DNA from: Nilaparvata lugens
Taxonomy: Eukaryota > Arthropoda > Insecta > Hemiptera > Delphacidae
Assembly (NCBI RefSeq): GCF_014356525.2
Contig: NC_052505.1
Location: 52,270,970-52,334,969, forward strand
Length of the DNA stretch: 64,000 nucleotides
Direction: 5' to 3'
Under the pieces are notes generated by a model, which saw nothing but the letters and a program-made list of their open reading frames with translations, did no database searches and was not told where the DNA came from. The translations under genes were made by a program, and so were the position numbers. Below are positions 46,411-58,300 of the stretch, in pieces. The stretch's first letter is position 1. Each line of letters starts with the position of its first letter.

Positions 46411-46914
46411 GCTTAGCCATCAGAATATAAAGAAATATTATAAAATCTTGAAAAAATATAGATGAATTTCCCAAAACATGTGAAAGTGATAAAAGGTCTA
46501 CAAGCTAATTCAAGATCTACAAAATTTAGAAAAAGGTTTTAAAGTTACCCAACTAGGTTATTTGAAAAGAAGACTCAATCAAAACATTAAAAGTAAAGAA
46601 GACCGAAGCCTATTTTGGCAAAATTAATTCATGTTGGAAGATAATTAAATACTGAACGAAAAGAAGAAACCATTTCTTAAATTTTGGGACAGACAATGCC
46701 AAAATCCAATGAATTAGTGAGTGACGAAGCCATCAGTAGTGAATACAGTGTAACAGTCCAGCTGTTCAACAGCAGTTTTGCCTACTTGCAAAACAAAATA
46801 CAAAAGTATAAATCTTTTATGAATCATAAACCGACAAAATACGATTTTAATTATTCAAATTACGGAATCAAAATTATAGTTAACTATTAAGAATTTAATT
46901 TGGTACAATCCATT

Positions 46915-47214
46915 GCAGGTTTCAATCAATTTCTTTCTACTTTCAAAGACTCTGTTGTTGCTTTGAAAGCTTTGAATATGGACAACTTGAGTGAATTTAT
47001 TCACACTCATTTGGGATTGCGTTGTTCATCGTTACAAACACGGAATCAATTTAAACTTAAATCTAATTCCCAAGAGCTTCCTAGATTTGAAGTTTTAGTT
47101 AAATTCATTCAAAAACAAGTTCATGCTCTGGAAGTTTCAATAAATTACCATGATAATTCAAGATCACGAGAGACATCTGATAAGAGTAATTATCAACGTA
47201 ATACTCCAAAATAG
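46915..47214 (+). pseudogene. BEL/Pao 2 gag, C-terminal part
   Basis: The frame continues gag with FNQFLSTFKDSVVALKALNM, LSEFIHTHLGLRC and FEVLVKFIQKQVHALE, the part before the zinc knuckles. It is separated from 40606-41140 by the large insertion and ends at a stop at 47214. Confidence 0.85.
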
Positions 47215-47279
47215 TGTTTACAGTCACAGCCAATGATACTTCAAATTTTAAAATACATTCACCTAATCATGCTAGTTAA

Positions 47280-47546
47280 ATGTGTCCTGTTTGCAAATCT
47301 GGAGAACATTCTATCCATGTTTGTTCTAAGTATTCTAAAATGACTCCAACTATACGCAAGAATATTATCAGAGATCAGAGACATTGTTTCAATTGTTTAA
47401 AAGGAAATCATATGGTCAATTCATGTCCTTCCACACACTTGTTCAATATGTTCGTTACGTCATCACACTACAATGCGAGCTTATTCTGGAGCTCAAACTT
47501 CATTTATCACAGCTTCTTGCGTACAACGACTTGGTTTAACGGTTAG
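47280..47546 (+). pseudogene. BEL/Pao 2 zinc-knuckle region, with copied protease piece
   Basis: It starts CPVCKSGEHSIHVC and then RHCFNCLKGNHMVNSC, two Cys/His knuckles of BEL/Pao Gag. It then runs into a second copy of protease sequence (SGAQTSFITASCV text at 47470-47600) that duplicates 47862-47990. Confidence 0.8.
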
Positions 47547-47605
47547 AAAATGTGATCTTCCCATTGCTGGATTGGGTCAGAGTTTCATTTCTAATATCAA
47601 AGGTA
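47470..47605 (+). repeat. Duplicate of a protease segment (second copy 47862-47990)
   Basis: About 130 bp are nearly identical (cttattctggagctcaaac, cgacttggtttaacggttag, ttcatttc(t/c)aatatcaaagg). The first copy is embedded after the zinc knuckles, out of the normal order. Confidence 0.85.
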
Positions 47606-47659
47606 CCAACATTTCTAATTAGTTTTTAGTTACATTTCTTATATCAAATACCAACTGCA

Positions 47660-48136
47660 GTGTTTGAGAATAAGGAATCTTCTAACAAATCAAGCTCCAT
47701 TTCTACTTTGAATTCTAAGCGTCAACCTAATGAAAACAATTCACCTACTGCTGGTTTACACAGTAATGGTTCGATTCCTAGTACAAGTACCGTAATGCTG
47801 GGTACTGCGATTGTACATATTCAGAGTTCACACGGAGAATATATCCCAGTGCGTGCGCTAATTTATTCTGGAGCTCAAACTCCATTTATCACAGCTTCTT
47901 GCGTTCAACGACTTGGTTTAACGGTTAGAAAATGTGATCTTCCCATTGCTGGATTAGGTCAGAGTTTCATTTCCAATATCAAAGGTTTGTCTTCATGCAC
48001 AATCAAACCACGAATCTCTAATAATCCAATGTTGGATACCGAAGCTGTTATTCTGTCACAGATTACGAGTGAAATGCCTTCTTTCACTATTCCTAGTAAG
48101 GTTTGTAATCGTTTCAATCACCTTGATCCTTGCTGA
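47660..48136 (+). pseudogene. BEL/Pao 2 aspartic protease
   Basis: The frame has VRALIYSGAQTPFITASCV, where the active-site D-S-G is read Y-S-G, and then LPIAGLGQSFI. The change of Asp to Tyr would kill the protease. The same Tyr occurs in the displaced duplicate at 47470, so the mutation predates the duplication or was copied with it. The protease would otherwise cleave Gag-Pol. Confidence 0.85.
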
Positions 48137-48249
48137 TCCTGATTATGACAAACCTGCTTCTATTGATTTTTGATTGCTGCTGATTAATTTTATTCCCGTT
48201 CCTGTATGATGGTCAACGGATCCTAGGTGGTGATGGAGTCCCATCAGCC

Positions 48250-49139
48250 TTGCACAGTATATTCGGGTGGGTTACTGGAGAAATTCGACTCTCACTGTCT
48301 GCTCTTCCAGTTATTACGACTCATCTTTGTACTCATGAACATTTCATTAATACAACTTTGAAAAGATTTTGGGAAATTGAAGAGCCTCCCACTAAACCTA
48401 TTTCAAATTCAGATGATTTGATTTGTGAAGATATATTTATCAATAATTCTTCCCGTGCTGAAGATGGAAAATATGTTGTTTCGTTACCCTTCAAAGCTGA
48501 GCCTTCTTCTTTAGGCGATTCTTACTCACATGCTCTCTCACATTGGATAGCAATGGAGAGACGCTTCGCTAAGCAGCCCAAACTTGCGGCTGATTATCAT
48601 GATTTCTTGTATGAACAGTTGAGTCACATGACTCGTATTGAATCTACTTTTTTAACTGATGATTCTCAAAAATATTTCATACCACACCACGCCGTTTTGA
48701 AAGAGACAAGTTCGTCTACAAAATTAAGAGTTGTGTTTGATGGTTCATCAAAACCACCTAATGGGCAATCTCTTAATAGTATTCTTCATCCTGGTCCTAA
48801 ACTCCAAGGAGATATAGTTGATATTTGCTGTCGTTTTCGACTTCATCAATTTGTATTCACTGCTGATATCTCAAAAATGTTTCGACAAATTTGGATTCGT
48901 GAGGAGGATCGTGTATTTCAAATCAAACTTTGGAGGCCTGAACCTAACAAACCGATTGAATGTTATCAATTGGGCTTAGTTCTTCGCCCTATTTAGCGCA
49001 GCGCTCATTGTACCAGCTTGCAGTAGATGAAAGTTCTAATTGTTCTGAAGCTAGTCGAGTTATCACAAACGATATTTATATCGATGATATTTTGACTGGG
49101 TCTAATTCCAAGGAGAATCTTCATGATTTGAAAAACTCT
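48250..49139 (+). pseudogene. BEL/Pao 2 reverse transcriptase, first part
   Basis: After the pre-RT linker (KRFWEIEEPP, SLGDSYSHALSHWIAMERR) the RT opens with YFIPHHAVLKETSSSTKLRVVFDGSSKPPNG, ADISKMFRQIWIREEDRVFQ and, after a frameshift near 48970, LSSSPYLAQRS and YIDDILTGSNS (the catalytic DD). The sequence is broken at 49147 by the hAT element and resumes at about 51048. Confidence 0.9.
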
Positions 49140-49147
49140 ATTGTATG

Positions 49148-51039
49148 TAGGGTTGCCACCCGTACTATATTATGAAGTATTGTACTTTATTTGGAGGTCT
49201 TGTACTTTATACTTTGTAAGCAAGATAAAGTACGCAAAAATACTTTATTTTGCTCAACAAAGTACTATATAATAAAGTAAGTGGAAATCAAAACATTTTA
49301 TAGTGTGGTCCACGTTATAATGACAGTATTTGATTAACTTTTGTGTTGCTACCCTCGTCTATCATTCGACAAAGCAGGTATTAGTAGTATCCCTTTCTAG
49401 CTCCACAACGATGCCAATTATGTTTTTGACTATGTAGATATATAATTAATTGAGGCAGAGAATAGGCAACGTCATTCTTCCATCTTTATCCACTGTCATT
49501 ATAACGTGGACCTCACTATAGATTAGTAGATTGGCGGAGACTGTCAGATTTAAACTAAATATTGGCTACATTTTTTCAGTGCATGTGATGCTGATGAGTT
49601 CAAGAATTTGTATAAAGTGGTTTCATATTTACTCTCTATCCCTGCCACTTCAGCATTTGTGGAATGGGTTTTTTATGTGATGAATAATAAGTGAAGAGAT
49701 CAGAGGAGCAAAGCATCTTTGAATCTCATAAGACATAATGAACTAATGATTTACTTATTTCAATCTGAATGTTGATTGCAAAGATGCTTTGCAACTCTTC
49801 ACCAGTAGCAACTATTTATTGATGATGGCCAAAAGCAATAAGAAATATATTGTCAAGAATAACTAATTGATTTTTTAATAAATTTGAAATTCATTATTGA
49901 ACTCATTTTGTATTCCATTATATCCATGTATTGTATTTTGAATATCCATTCAAAATCACTTTATTTGCATGGGCTACTTATAAGAGTTATTAAAAACATA
50001 AAGCTTTCCTTATTTATTTTTTCCAGGAGCACATTAGAGCTCTAAAATAAAAAAATACTACTCAATAATCGGCCTTGTTGAGCACTTGATAGCAGAAAAC
50101 CATAGATATATTGATATGAATGCTAATATGAAGATTTTAAACGTTGGAAGCAAAAGCAGTAAATTAAATTAATGTAAAAGAAGATTTCATATCTACACTA
50201 CAGCAAAATTGAATAGTAATAAACTAATAAATATTATTCAATTCGATTTAGATGATCCCATTTTTGATAAAATTATGCAAACCAATAAATAGAACATAAT
50301 ATGGAGGATAGTCTTATATGTACATAAATTAGTCAATACTTATTTACTTATTTTTTCATTTGAACTCGGTGCTTTATGTTTTTAATAAATCATTTAAAAT
50401 TGTATTTTGAGAAGTACACATATCTTTGGCCAGAGGGGTGAAATTTTTTGCATTAAATTTCTTAATCTTGTGTAAATCAAATTATTTTGCAATAGCCTAT
50501 TTGATTAAATTGTTGAAGAGTAACAATATTATGCATTTTTTCAAGGTGTATAACTTACATTTTGAATTTAGAAGACCAACTCTCTAGAACGTTTTGGATT
50601 AAATAAAATAAATTATATGTTTCCTTATGATACTATATTATACAATTCTTCTTTATGAGCGTGTGCTTTGTAACAAACTAATTTAATTTATCTTTTTAAT
50701 GATTTATGATTATTTTCGTCATACCAGTATGTAATCAATAACTTTCCAAGGTATCATATTCTTATTTGGATAAATCGAATTATTCTATCATTAGTCATTA
50801 TTGATAGAATAATTATAATGGATTCTAATAGTAATCAGTGATATTTATTTATTTTTTATTTACTCATGTCTATAATGTGTATTTTTGTGAGTATATAAGA
50901 ATGCCACAAAGAACTATGCTGACTTTTTGAATAAACAGGTAAAAATGACATGTACTTTATTTAAACATAATGTACTATATTTTTTAGGCCTGTGTTTACC
51001 AATGTACTTTATTTTTCTTTGAAAAAGGTGGCAACCCTA
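49148..51039 (+). mobile_element. hAT transposon inside BEL/Pao 2 RT
   Basis: TIRs TAGGGTTGCCACC (49148-49160) and its inverse GGTGGCAACCCTA (51027-51039) are flanked by the 8-bp duplication ATTGTATG/ATTGTATC (49140-49147, 51040-51047; one mismatch). CAGGG/TAGGG ends and 8-bp duplications are hAT hallmarks. The 1892-bp interior keeps a remnant of the transposase C-terminal dimerisation region at about 49619-49695 and no other coding, so it is non-autonomous. Confidence 0.9.
49619..49695 (+). pseudogene. hAT transposase C-terminal remnant
   Basis: It reads LLSIPATSAFVEWVFYVMNNK before a stop. The family pattern is (V/I)PATSAxxERxFS, here with WVFY instead of RVFS. RDQRSKASLNLIRHNELM continues after the stop. 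This corresponds to the hAT dimerisation motif; nothing upstream of it is recognisable. Confidence 0.75.
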
Positions 51040-51047
51040 ATTGTATC

Positions 51048-51360
51048 ACTACTCTCTAGGTAAAGGCGGTTTTGAGTTGAGAAAATGGAGTAGCAATATT
51101 CTGAATTATTAGCTGATCTTCCTACTGAGCATATCGAAACTCCACTATGTATTGACGACGATGGCGATGAGGTGATTAGTGTTTTGGGACCTAAATGGAA
51201 TTTGTCACTCGATTCCTTCTCCTATAAGGTTACACACTCTGAGTCTCATTGTACAAAACGCATAGTTCTTTTTCACGTTGCTCGTTTGTACGATCCTATG
51301 GGCTGGCTATCACCACTTATTTTTCGTGTTAAATGCTTAATTCAACATCTGTGGCGTTGA
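51048..51360 (+). pseudogene. BEL/Pao 2 reverse transcriptase, second part
   Basis: The reading continues after the hAT element with GFELRKWSSN and then VLGPKWNLSLDSFSYKV, RIVLFHVARLYDPMGWLSPLIFRVKCLIQHLW, the RT-to-RNase H connection of BEL/Pao. A stop at 51358 and a frame change separate it from the RNase H part. Confidence 0.85.
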
Positions 51361-51842
51361 ATTGGCGTATTGATTGGGATGAAAATGTACCCTTATATAT
51401 CTCGAAAGAATGGAATGATTATTGTGAACAATCACCGTTGATTGAACAACTTCATATCCACAGATGGATTTCACGAGCTGACTTTGCTAAGGCATTTTTG
51501 GTCGGGTATTCTGATGCTGGTCGTGAAATTACCTCAAGTATTGTTCCAGCCAAGTCTAAAGTAGCCCCCTTGAAAACGATATCGATTCCTCGTTTGGAAT
51601 TATGTGGTGCTCTCTTATTGAGTCGTCTTCTCGAGTACTTGAGGTATGTTTTCAAAAATGTCATCCCCATTTCTCAAATATACGCATTTTCTGACTCAAA
51701 TAATGTTCTTGGTTGGTTACGTACTTCACCACATGTGCTGAAAACGTTTGTAGCTACGAGAGTTACGAAAATTCAGGATACCATTCCTCCCTCTTGTTGG
51801 TATCATGTTTCTTTGTCATCAAATCCAGCCGACTGTAATTAG
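51333..51842 (+). pseudogene. BEL/Pao 2 RNase H
   Basis: The frame has IDWDENVP, FLVGYSDAGREI (a catalytic Asp), SKVAPLKTISIPRLELCGALLLSRLL (Glu), YAFSDSNNVLGWL (Asp) and SNPADC. The LSRG motif that normally follows is cut by a stop (ADCN*RG). All catalytic acidic residues are visible. Confidence 0.9.
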
Positions 51843-51848
51843 CGAGGT

Positions 51849-52276
51849 TTGTTACCCAATGAGTTATTGAATCACACTCTCTGGTGGCATGGACCCGACT
51901 GGTTGTTGAAACCACTGGATGACTGGCCGCTTGAATCTCACTGTCACTCTATCTCGGACTTACCTGAGATGAAGCAGAATACAACTATTTGCTCTCTTCT
52001 AACTACTTCGAATTCATGGGATGTGATTGAAAGATTTTCATCTTTTTCTAAATTACAACGAGTTACTGCTTGCCTGCTTGGTGTTTGAGATTTGAATTCA
52101 ATTTGAGAGTAGTTAAAGAAAACCGACTCTCTGGACCACTCTCATGTTCTGAATTGAAGCAAGCATTGACTTTCCTCATCAAAGTCAACCAGAAAAAACA
52201 TTTCTCAGATGAAATAAATCTTAAAGTCGTGGAGAAAACTGTAACCCTTCTCTACAAAAGCTGGTTCCTTTCCTAG
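51849..52276 (+). pseudogene. BEL/Pao 2, RNase H-to-integrase linker
   Basis: The reading includes LLNHTLWWHGPDWLLKPLDDWPL, the usual strip after RNase H, followed by ERFSSFSKLQRVTACLL in the same frame and SCSELKQALTFLIKVNQ in the next frame. Frameshifted. Confidence 0.75.
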
Positions 52277-53186
52277 ATGAGACGGGTGTTCTCAGAGTGG
52301 GGGGAAGATTGGAGCATGCTTATCTTCCTAAGTCGTCAATGCATCGTGCTTTATTACCGAAATCCTGCCCTTTCACTAATCTTAATTGATTTTTATCACT
52401 TGAGATATTTGCACGTTGGACCACGTGCCTTACAATCTCTAATTGCTCGAGAATTCTGGATTGTGTCAGCAAGGAATGCTATTCGTTCACGATTGTCGAA
52501 ATGTATCACTTGCTCCAAACTGAGTGCAAAGCCCAATTACCATATTATGGGAGACCTTTCTGAATCCAGGGTTATACAAGGCCGTCCATTCATAACCGTA
52601 GGAATTGATTTTGGCGGACCATCTCATAAAAGAGATTCGTAACGCGAAAGTTTCAAAAGCATTATATTACTCTAATTGTTTGTTTTTCTACGAAAGCCGT
52701 TCATATTGAACTCGTGTCTGACATATCAACTGACGCTTCCCTAGCTGCATTCGATCGTTTTGTATCAAGTGGTGGAATGTGTCATACTGTACACACCGAT
52801 TGTGGAACCAGTTTTGTGGGTGCCAGTAAACGCCTCAATGAGCTTTATGATCTCTTGGATTCTTCTTCAGATTCTATTGAAGCTGAATTAGCAATGAGAG
52901 GAATCAGTGGCATTTCAATGCTCCATCAGCTCCTCTCACAGGAAGACTTTGGGAACGTGGTATTCGTTCAGTAAAGCATCATCTCTATAAAGTAATGAAT
53001 GACCGCTCCTTGACTTATGAAGAACTGCTCACTCTTTTGACTGAAATTGGGGCTGTTCTAAACTCTAGACCACTGTGTCCCCTTTCAGCTGACCCCACCG
53101 AATTGGATGTCCAATCTTATTCACCATTCAGATCATTCACCACTGGAACTCAACAGATCACAACATCTACATCTTATTGTGTTTAG
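52277..53186 (+). pseudogene. BEL/Pao 2 integrase
   Basis: After VLRVGG/RLEHA the HHCC zinc-binding region (FYHLRYLHVGPRAL, CITCSKLSA) is present. The catalytic core follows with VGIDFGGP (first Asp), VHTDCGTSFVG (second Asp), RGIRSVKHHLYKVM and LTYEELLTLLTEIGAVLNSRPL. The core is split by frameshifts near 52640 and 52975 and ends early at 53186 with a non-homologous tail. Unlike BEL/Pao 1, the core is recognisable. Confidence 0.88.
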
Positions 53187-53358
53187 TGAATTTTTGAACT
53201 AGTGTTTTCAAATAGTAAAGGGAGCCGAACTGTCAATGCATACAGAATGCACTCGAATCGGGAGACTTTTTCATTCAGGTTAAGTTTTATCAGTTTCATC
53301 CCCATTTTCCCCGTCATGTGTCGTTCTGAGGTCAGTTCAAGGTTGGTCTGCTGCTTCC

Positions 53359-53655
53359 ATGATGCCTCTCACTGACACGTCAGCTCGCTCGCCCTCAAGT
53401 AGGTATGATTATTTCATTAAAAGTAATAATGACACAGGTTTATTTCTATCAAACAAGCTCCACTCTTTCAAAAAACTTTTCAAGGCTGCTCACCTTAACG
53501 TCCAATCCCTCAGCTGTCACATTGATGAACTCAGAGCCATCTTCCGTTTTCAGGACTTCAATATAATTGGAATTTCCGATTCATTTTTGAAGCCTAGTAT
53601 TCCATCAAATCTTGTTGCATTACCTGGATATAATCTCTTCCGAAATGATAGGTAA
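53359..53655 (+). pseudogene. LINE endonuclease N-terminal fragment (LINE F)
   Basis: The 98-residue frame ends with FKAAHLNVQSLSCHIDELRAIF, FNIIGISDSFLKPSI and LPGYNLFRNDR, the beginning of a Jockey/CR1-type endonuclease. In this family the active-site Glu is usually E-T/S-W-L after ISE; here it reads ISDSFL. It is cut off exactly at the Helitron-like 3' end at 53658. Confidence 0.8.
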
Positions 53656-53657
53656 AA

Positions 53658-54137
53658 CTAGTAGTTCTGCGAACAGAAGACCTCGCTCATGAATAGCCTA
53701 AAACTTTCAAACTAATGAGAAGGGCCATTAAGAAAGTACAGTATATTGTGAAGATTTATCCATGTCATCTATTATTATCTCCATTGAAAGTGCTAAAGAC
53801 ATTGTTACCAGGGACACCGGACTTATAAATGTCTCTCAAGGAGATACCTTCATATCGTCCCCATATTTACAATATTACAAATTTTCTAACAATTAATTAT
53901 AAGAAATTGTTCAACTGACAGAAAAATGGAATATGCAGGAGGCAATTTAGACGATGAATCGTCTCACAGACGATAGTGAGACGGAAAATGATTTTAAATA
54001 AGATGGGTTTGTTGGTGACAATGGCAGAAGGTTGCTAATAATGTTTTTCATGAAAAGTGGATTCAATGTTATGGCGGCTTGTTATGCCTATGCAGAATGT
54101 TTATGCTCACAAGTCGGTTTCCGATCTCATACTAAAA
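53658..54137 (-). mobile_element. Helitron-like element, copy 2 (480 bp)
   Basis: Same length and orientation as 9504-9983, with the hairpin and CTAG end on the minus strand at 53658. It lies directly against LINE F, so it inserted into that LINE. Confidence 0.7.
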
Positions 54138-54423
54138 CGAGAACAAGAGCTAACTAACTATGCTGTGATGTCTCCGGCCGGTTCGGTAGTTCTAGAAACT
54201 ATTCATCTATGGAACAGGGAAATATCGTGTTGAAAAGGGAAGAAGAAATGGGTGCAATCAAGTGAGAAGTTTTCTTCAATTAATAAATACAGTATGATTT
54301 GGAGCGGCTCAGACATTTCAAGGTTCACCGCTGACAACTCTTGTCCTCTATGGATAGCATTCCAACGATACCATTCATTCAATATAGCACATCTTAGTGC
54401 GGCACAATTTATATTCAATTTAT

Positions 54424-54605
54424 ATTAAAACCGGAGGTCTTATCAAAAATCGGTACACATACGTTACTGCGCCTTGTTTCAAAGAACTTGCATACCAAAT
54501 TTCATCCAAATCGGACATTAACTGCGACTGTAACTCCGGTACAAACAAACAAACAGACAAAAGCCGATCCAGTCGAAACCAAGACCTCAGCTTCGCTTCG
54601 GTCAA
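54424..54605. repeat. Dispersed repeat, copy 2 (first at 12605-12800)
   Basis: Shares aaaaccggaggtctta and tgcgactgtaact, and ends in cagcttcgcttcggtcaa. Confidence 0.6.
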
Positions 54606-54944
54606 TTAATTAATACTTTTAAAATATTTCCATTTATAAATAAATCCTCAGTTGAATTAATGAAATAAACGTTTTGGTAGAGAGTTAGTGGGAAGGAAAT
54701 TTTGAATATTCTTTCCGAAGAATGGACATTGATATGTCCAAAGCTCCGCCAATTCATGTAGATGCAACAATATTATCTATAGTTATCACAAATTGCTTTT
54801 TTCATATCATATACAGTTCAATAATAATTTTTTTAGTCTATATTATGTAAATTCATTTACAATTTTGCTGTATTGTAAGCTATTGTTTATAAGTGTATAA
54901 GCCAGTATATATTGTTGTAATCTACATGAATAAAGTACTCAATC

Positions 54945-55323
54945 AATCTTATTTCTCTCTCTATTTCGCCTTTCCCACCCGTTCCTGGCATTACGCAATT
55001 TGCATTAAGGGTGAAGAACAATGACACAATATTGTATTTCGCTATTCTACGATTCAGTGCACGACTGAACGTTCTACTGTATGGTTGTACGCCATGCCGG
55101 CTCCGTGAGCTAGCTCGCTGTCTTGATTCTTCTTCAACAAGACCATGCCATCTACGTGGAGACCCTTGCCGTCTCAAACGTCCACCGCTGGTGACGTTAT
55201 TTGTGCCCTGAAAATCCCTTGCTGGACAACAAAGTAAATGCCAAATTCCCTTACCTCACCTACTATTTTTCAAACAAACTTGTCACCGAAATCTTTAGTT
55301 TTTTCACAGTCTTCAATATTCAA
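54945..55323 (+). repeat. BEL/Pao 2 3' LTR
   Basis: It matches 39896-40250, and an AATAAA lies just upstream at about 54929. It ends cagtcttcaatattcaaca as in the 5' LTR. The U3 part upstream is not recognisable, perhaps lost to the nested insertions. Confidence 0.7.
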
Positions 55324-58300
55324 CAGAAGTCTTGTATAACAGTTTAATTAGGAGTAAACTTTGATATTGTAGTACTATTTGGCTTCTATTGTGACCAGCC
55401 TAACAGTTAAAAATAAGGGAATCGATACAAATTAATGATACAATATTATTTATAGAGAAAATATAATATAGAGCACTGGAAATATTCACATTCCAAATTG
55501 ATCCATCAACTATTTGAGATTTGTAATGATAACACTATTCTGAATATTGCAAAGCGTTATTGAAATATTTGTAATAAGGGATTTCCAAGCGTGGGTTGGG
55601 ATGAAGTTCAAGGCTTGACCAAACAGAATCCGTTCTCCAGCAACGTTACAGTTCACCAAAAACTCTTATTCAATATAACCCCATGCTTTTGATTCAAAAT
55701 CAGACTGTCGTTTATCAATGAAATACAGGCTTATTACACCGTGGACAGCTCCATCCTTTAATCATGAATGAGGAGGAAAATTCGATAACGCTCCATGAGA
55801 ATTAATGCTATCGTCGAGGGATTAATCTCACCATTTATTTCATTCAATGACTAAATCGTCGATAAACGAGATTCTTTCCATCGATTCGTGAATGGTGGAA
55901 ACATTTTCGAATAGTAAACTCAAGCTGCATCTGAATTGGTTGAAAAAAGAATACCAATGCTTAACGATGCTGAATTTTTCAATCTGGAATAATAAATCAG
56001 AATTAACGTTCTCAATTATTAATCTTCAGGAGGTGACTGTTTTGTTGTCGGAGCTCTAGTCATTTAGTTGCCTTATAAGCAATATTATAATCAGTACAGA
56101 AACAGGAAATGTATGTAACCGATAGAATATATAAATTTATATTCATCCCTTTCATTGATGAAGAATGATGAACTCCTCAACATTTCGTGATAACTACAGA
56201 TAAAATTTTATAATTTTTGGGAGTTTTCAACAAGTCAAAGACTTTAATTCAAACTCAAGTTCCATTTGAAAATTTGTAAATTAATGATTCATTAATTTAT
56301 CATCAAAACGTAAGATTGCTTTGCGTAAATCAAGCATAGGCATGTCTAGGGCAAAAATGACAATATTATCCTTGTCCGAAATAAAAAAGTAGATATTTGT
56401 TGATATTGCTGAGGGTGATGCCCACATGAGCTCTTGGCATGTTCGTGGATAATGAGGCGGATGATAATGAGAGATGGATGGACTTACAGTTTTAGGTGGT
56501 TTCCGAACCATCGGGAAGCATCGGGTGGTTTCCGAACCATATGAATCTTATTCAGACGAATTGGCTGAAGCCGATTGGACCCTTCCGACGAGAGTAATAT
56601 TATTGTTGAAATATTGTTTACTCGTTTGTGAATACCAGTCTTATATAAAATATGCACTAAGTTCTTCTCGTTTCTGGTGATTCAGCTCCTTTTTTGGGGA
56701 GAGAAGAATAATTAGTGGATCCTTCCATGCATCATTCCTAATGGTGCTGTTGTGAAAAATGGTTGTAATAAAAAATGTCGGTTGAATGTACGCATCAGGT
56801 CAGCCTGGACAACCACAATGTTGTATTATTCACTTCATACTGTCACCATTAGTTGAATGGGAAGCGTCGGCGTAATTGATGAGAGATGTTGAGAGTTTGG
56901 AGTGAATATCACTACAGCCAACACAAAACAGAAAAGGGGCAACTTTTTAATGTCACCAAGTGCTTTCTTCTCAAAGCTACAATGGTGCTTCTCCTCAACG
57001 CTCGATGACAAAAAATACATACGATAAGGGCCTTTTCCATTTGGAGAAAAATAATTGAATTGGTAGCTATAATGGAATTGTAATGTATAAATAAATTACG
57101 TTTATTACGTGTAGGCCAGTTTTGTTTTGTTGCAAGTTGGAATACAACCAATCTTGAACAACTAACTCTCACTTCATTTTAATCAGTAATATAGATCATT
57201 CAACATATCAAATCGACATAGAGATGAATGAACGAGAAGGAAATAACATCCATAAATTCCATAATCGTGATAGAGAATGTATAATATAAATACACTTTCA
57301 TTATTTTCTCAATAATTATAACTGCATCTACTCTAGAGTGTGGATAGTGATTTTTATTTTCTAATGTGGATTTATTTCAAAAGGTGAACTAGAATCTATC
57401 AAAATCTTCTCATGCTTCAAAAGTAATAGGGCTATTTACCCTGTTCCAACTTTATTATGAATTTATTCTGGACACGTCTCGATTAATAGTGTCCGTGAAA
57501 CTAGTTGGACAGTTTTGTGTCATCATCATCATCATTATCATGAAGGACCCTGTTTACCACTTTCCGGATAGTTGGCAACTGTAATTAAGTGTGACATCCC
57601 AATTCATCATGAAAGGTCCGCGACCATCACCGCCCTGCTAGGAAAGTTAAGAAGCTGAGCTAGCCGAAAGTTGGAAGTATTGCATTCTCATAACTTTTCC
57701 ATGTACACGATAATCCATTTTAAAAGTTGCTGAAAGTGCAGTACTACTACATAAGTCGAAATCCGAGTGAGAAAACTTCGCGTCAAATTTTGTAATCGTT
57801 CAATGTTTATTGATTCAACATCAGAAGAATATTGCAGATTCACTGGTGGAAAGAATTATTGTCACTAGAGTTTCATCCCATAGAAAGCAACGGGACACAT
57901 TTGTTGGTATTTTTTGGTTGTGATAAGCTATTTAGTATTCATGAGGGAAGACTTGCCAAGCTCTTTACGGTGGTTTGCAAACAAACTTCAATGCTAGGGA
58001 GGAATTCTTACTAGAGTAAATTGAATCTGTTGTGTAAGGCTTCCATGCACTTCATAGAACACTCAAACATAAAATATTATTGAAGGTGTGTTCGAAACAT
58101 TGATGATTTAAACGCAAACAGCATAGTTTCCTAGCTAGGAAACCTAGCGATTCCCTGTGAGGCTTCATGCTTCTTCATGAATGAAATTTTCGAGAAATTC
58201 ATTTTTCAATAGGCTAGAATAGCTCTACAACTATGTAGAGCTATTGTGAATACGGGTTAACAATTCAATTCTCCATAGATACAAGTCGAGGAAAACTGAA

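Larger units (their letters stand above)
41141..46914. mobile_element. About 5.7-kb insertion in BEL/Pao 2 gag with inverted arms and satellite
   Basis: Gag text is continuous only if 41141-46914 is skipped. Inside, a 280-bp sequence at 41980-42260 is repeated inverted at 46130-46410 (shared tcgactcaaatttttttt and gaaggacgattctaaat). Further copies of part of it lie at 42690-42815. Between the arms are AT-rich sequence and a 2.2-kb satellite. No transposase is seen. Exact ends and target duplication could not be fixed by eye. Confidence 0.6.
39896..55323 (+). mobile_element. BEL/Pao LTR retrotransposon 2 (heavily nested)
   Basis: The plus strand carries gag, zinc knuckles, protease, RT, RNase H and integrase in BEL/Pao order between two similar terminal segments (39896-40250 and 54945-55323). 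It is enlarged by an insertion of about 5.7 kb in gag, a hAT element in RT, and LINE/Helitron fragments near the 3' end. Coding parts have frameshifts and stops, so it is dead. The sequence differs clearly from BEL/Pao 1. Confidence 0.85.

Noticed and set aside
57540..57700. Less AT-rich stretch as a possible exon or RNA gene
   Set aside because: No open frame with motif, no tRNA or snRNA features recognised.
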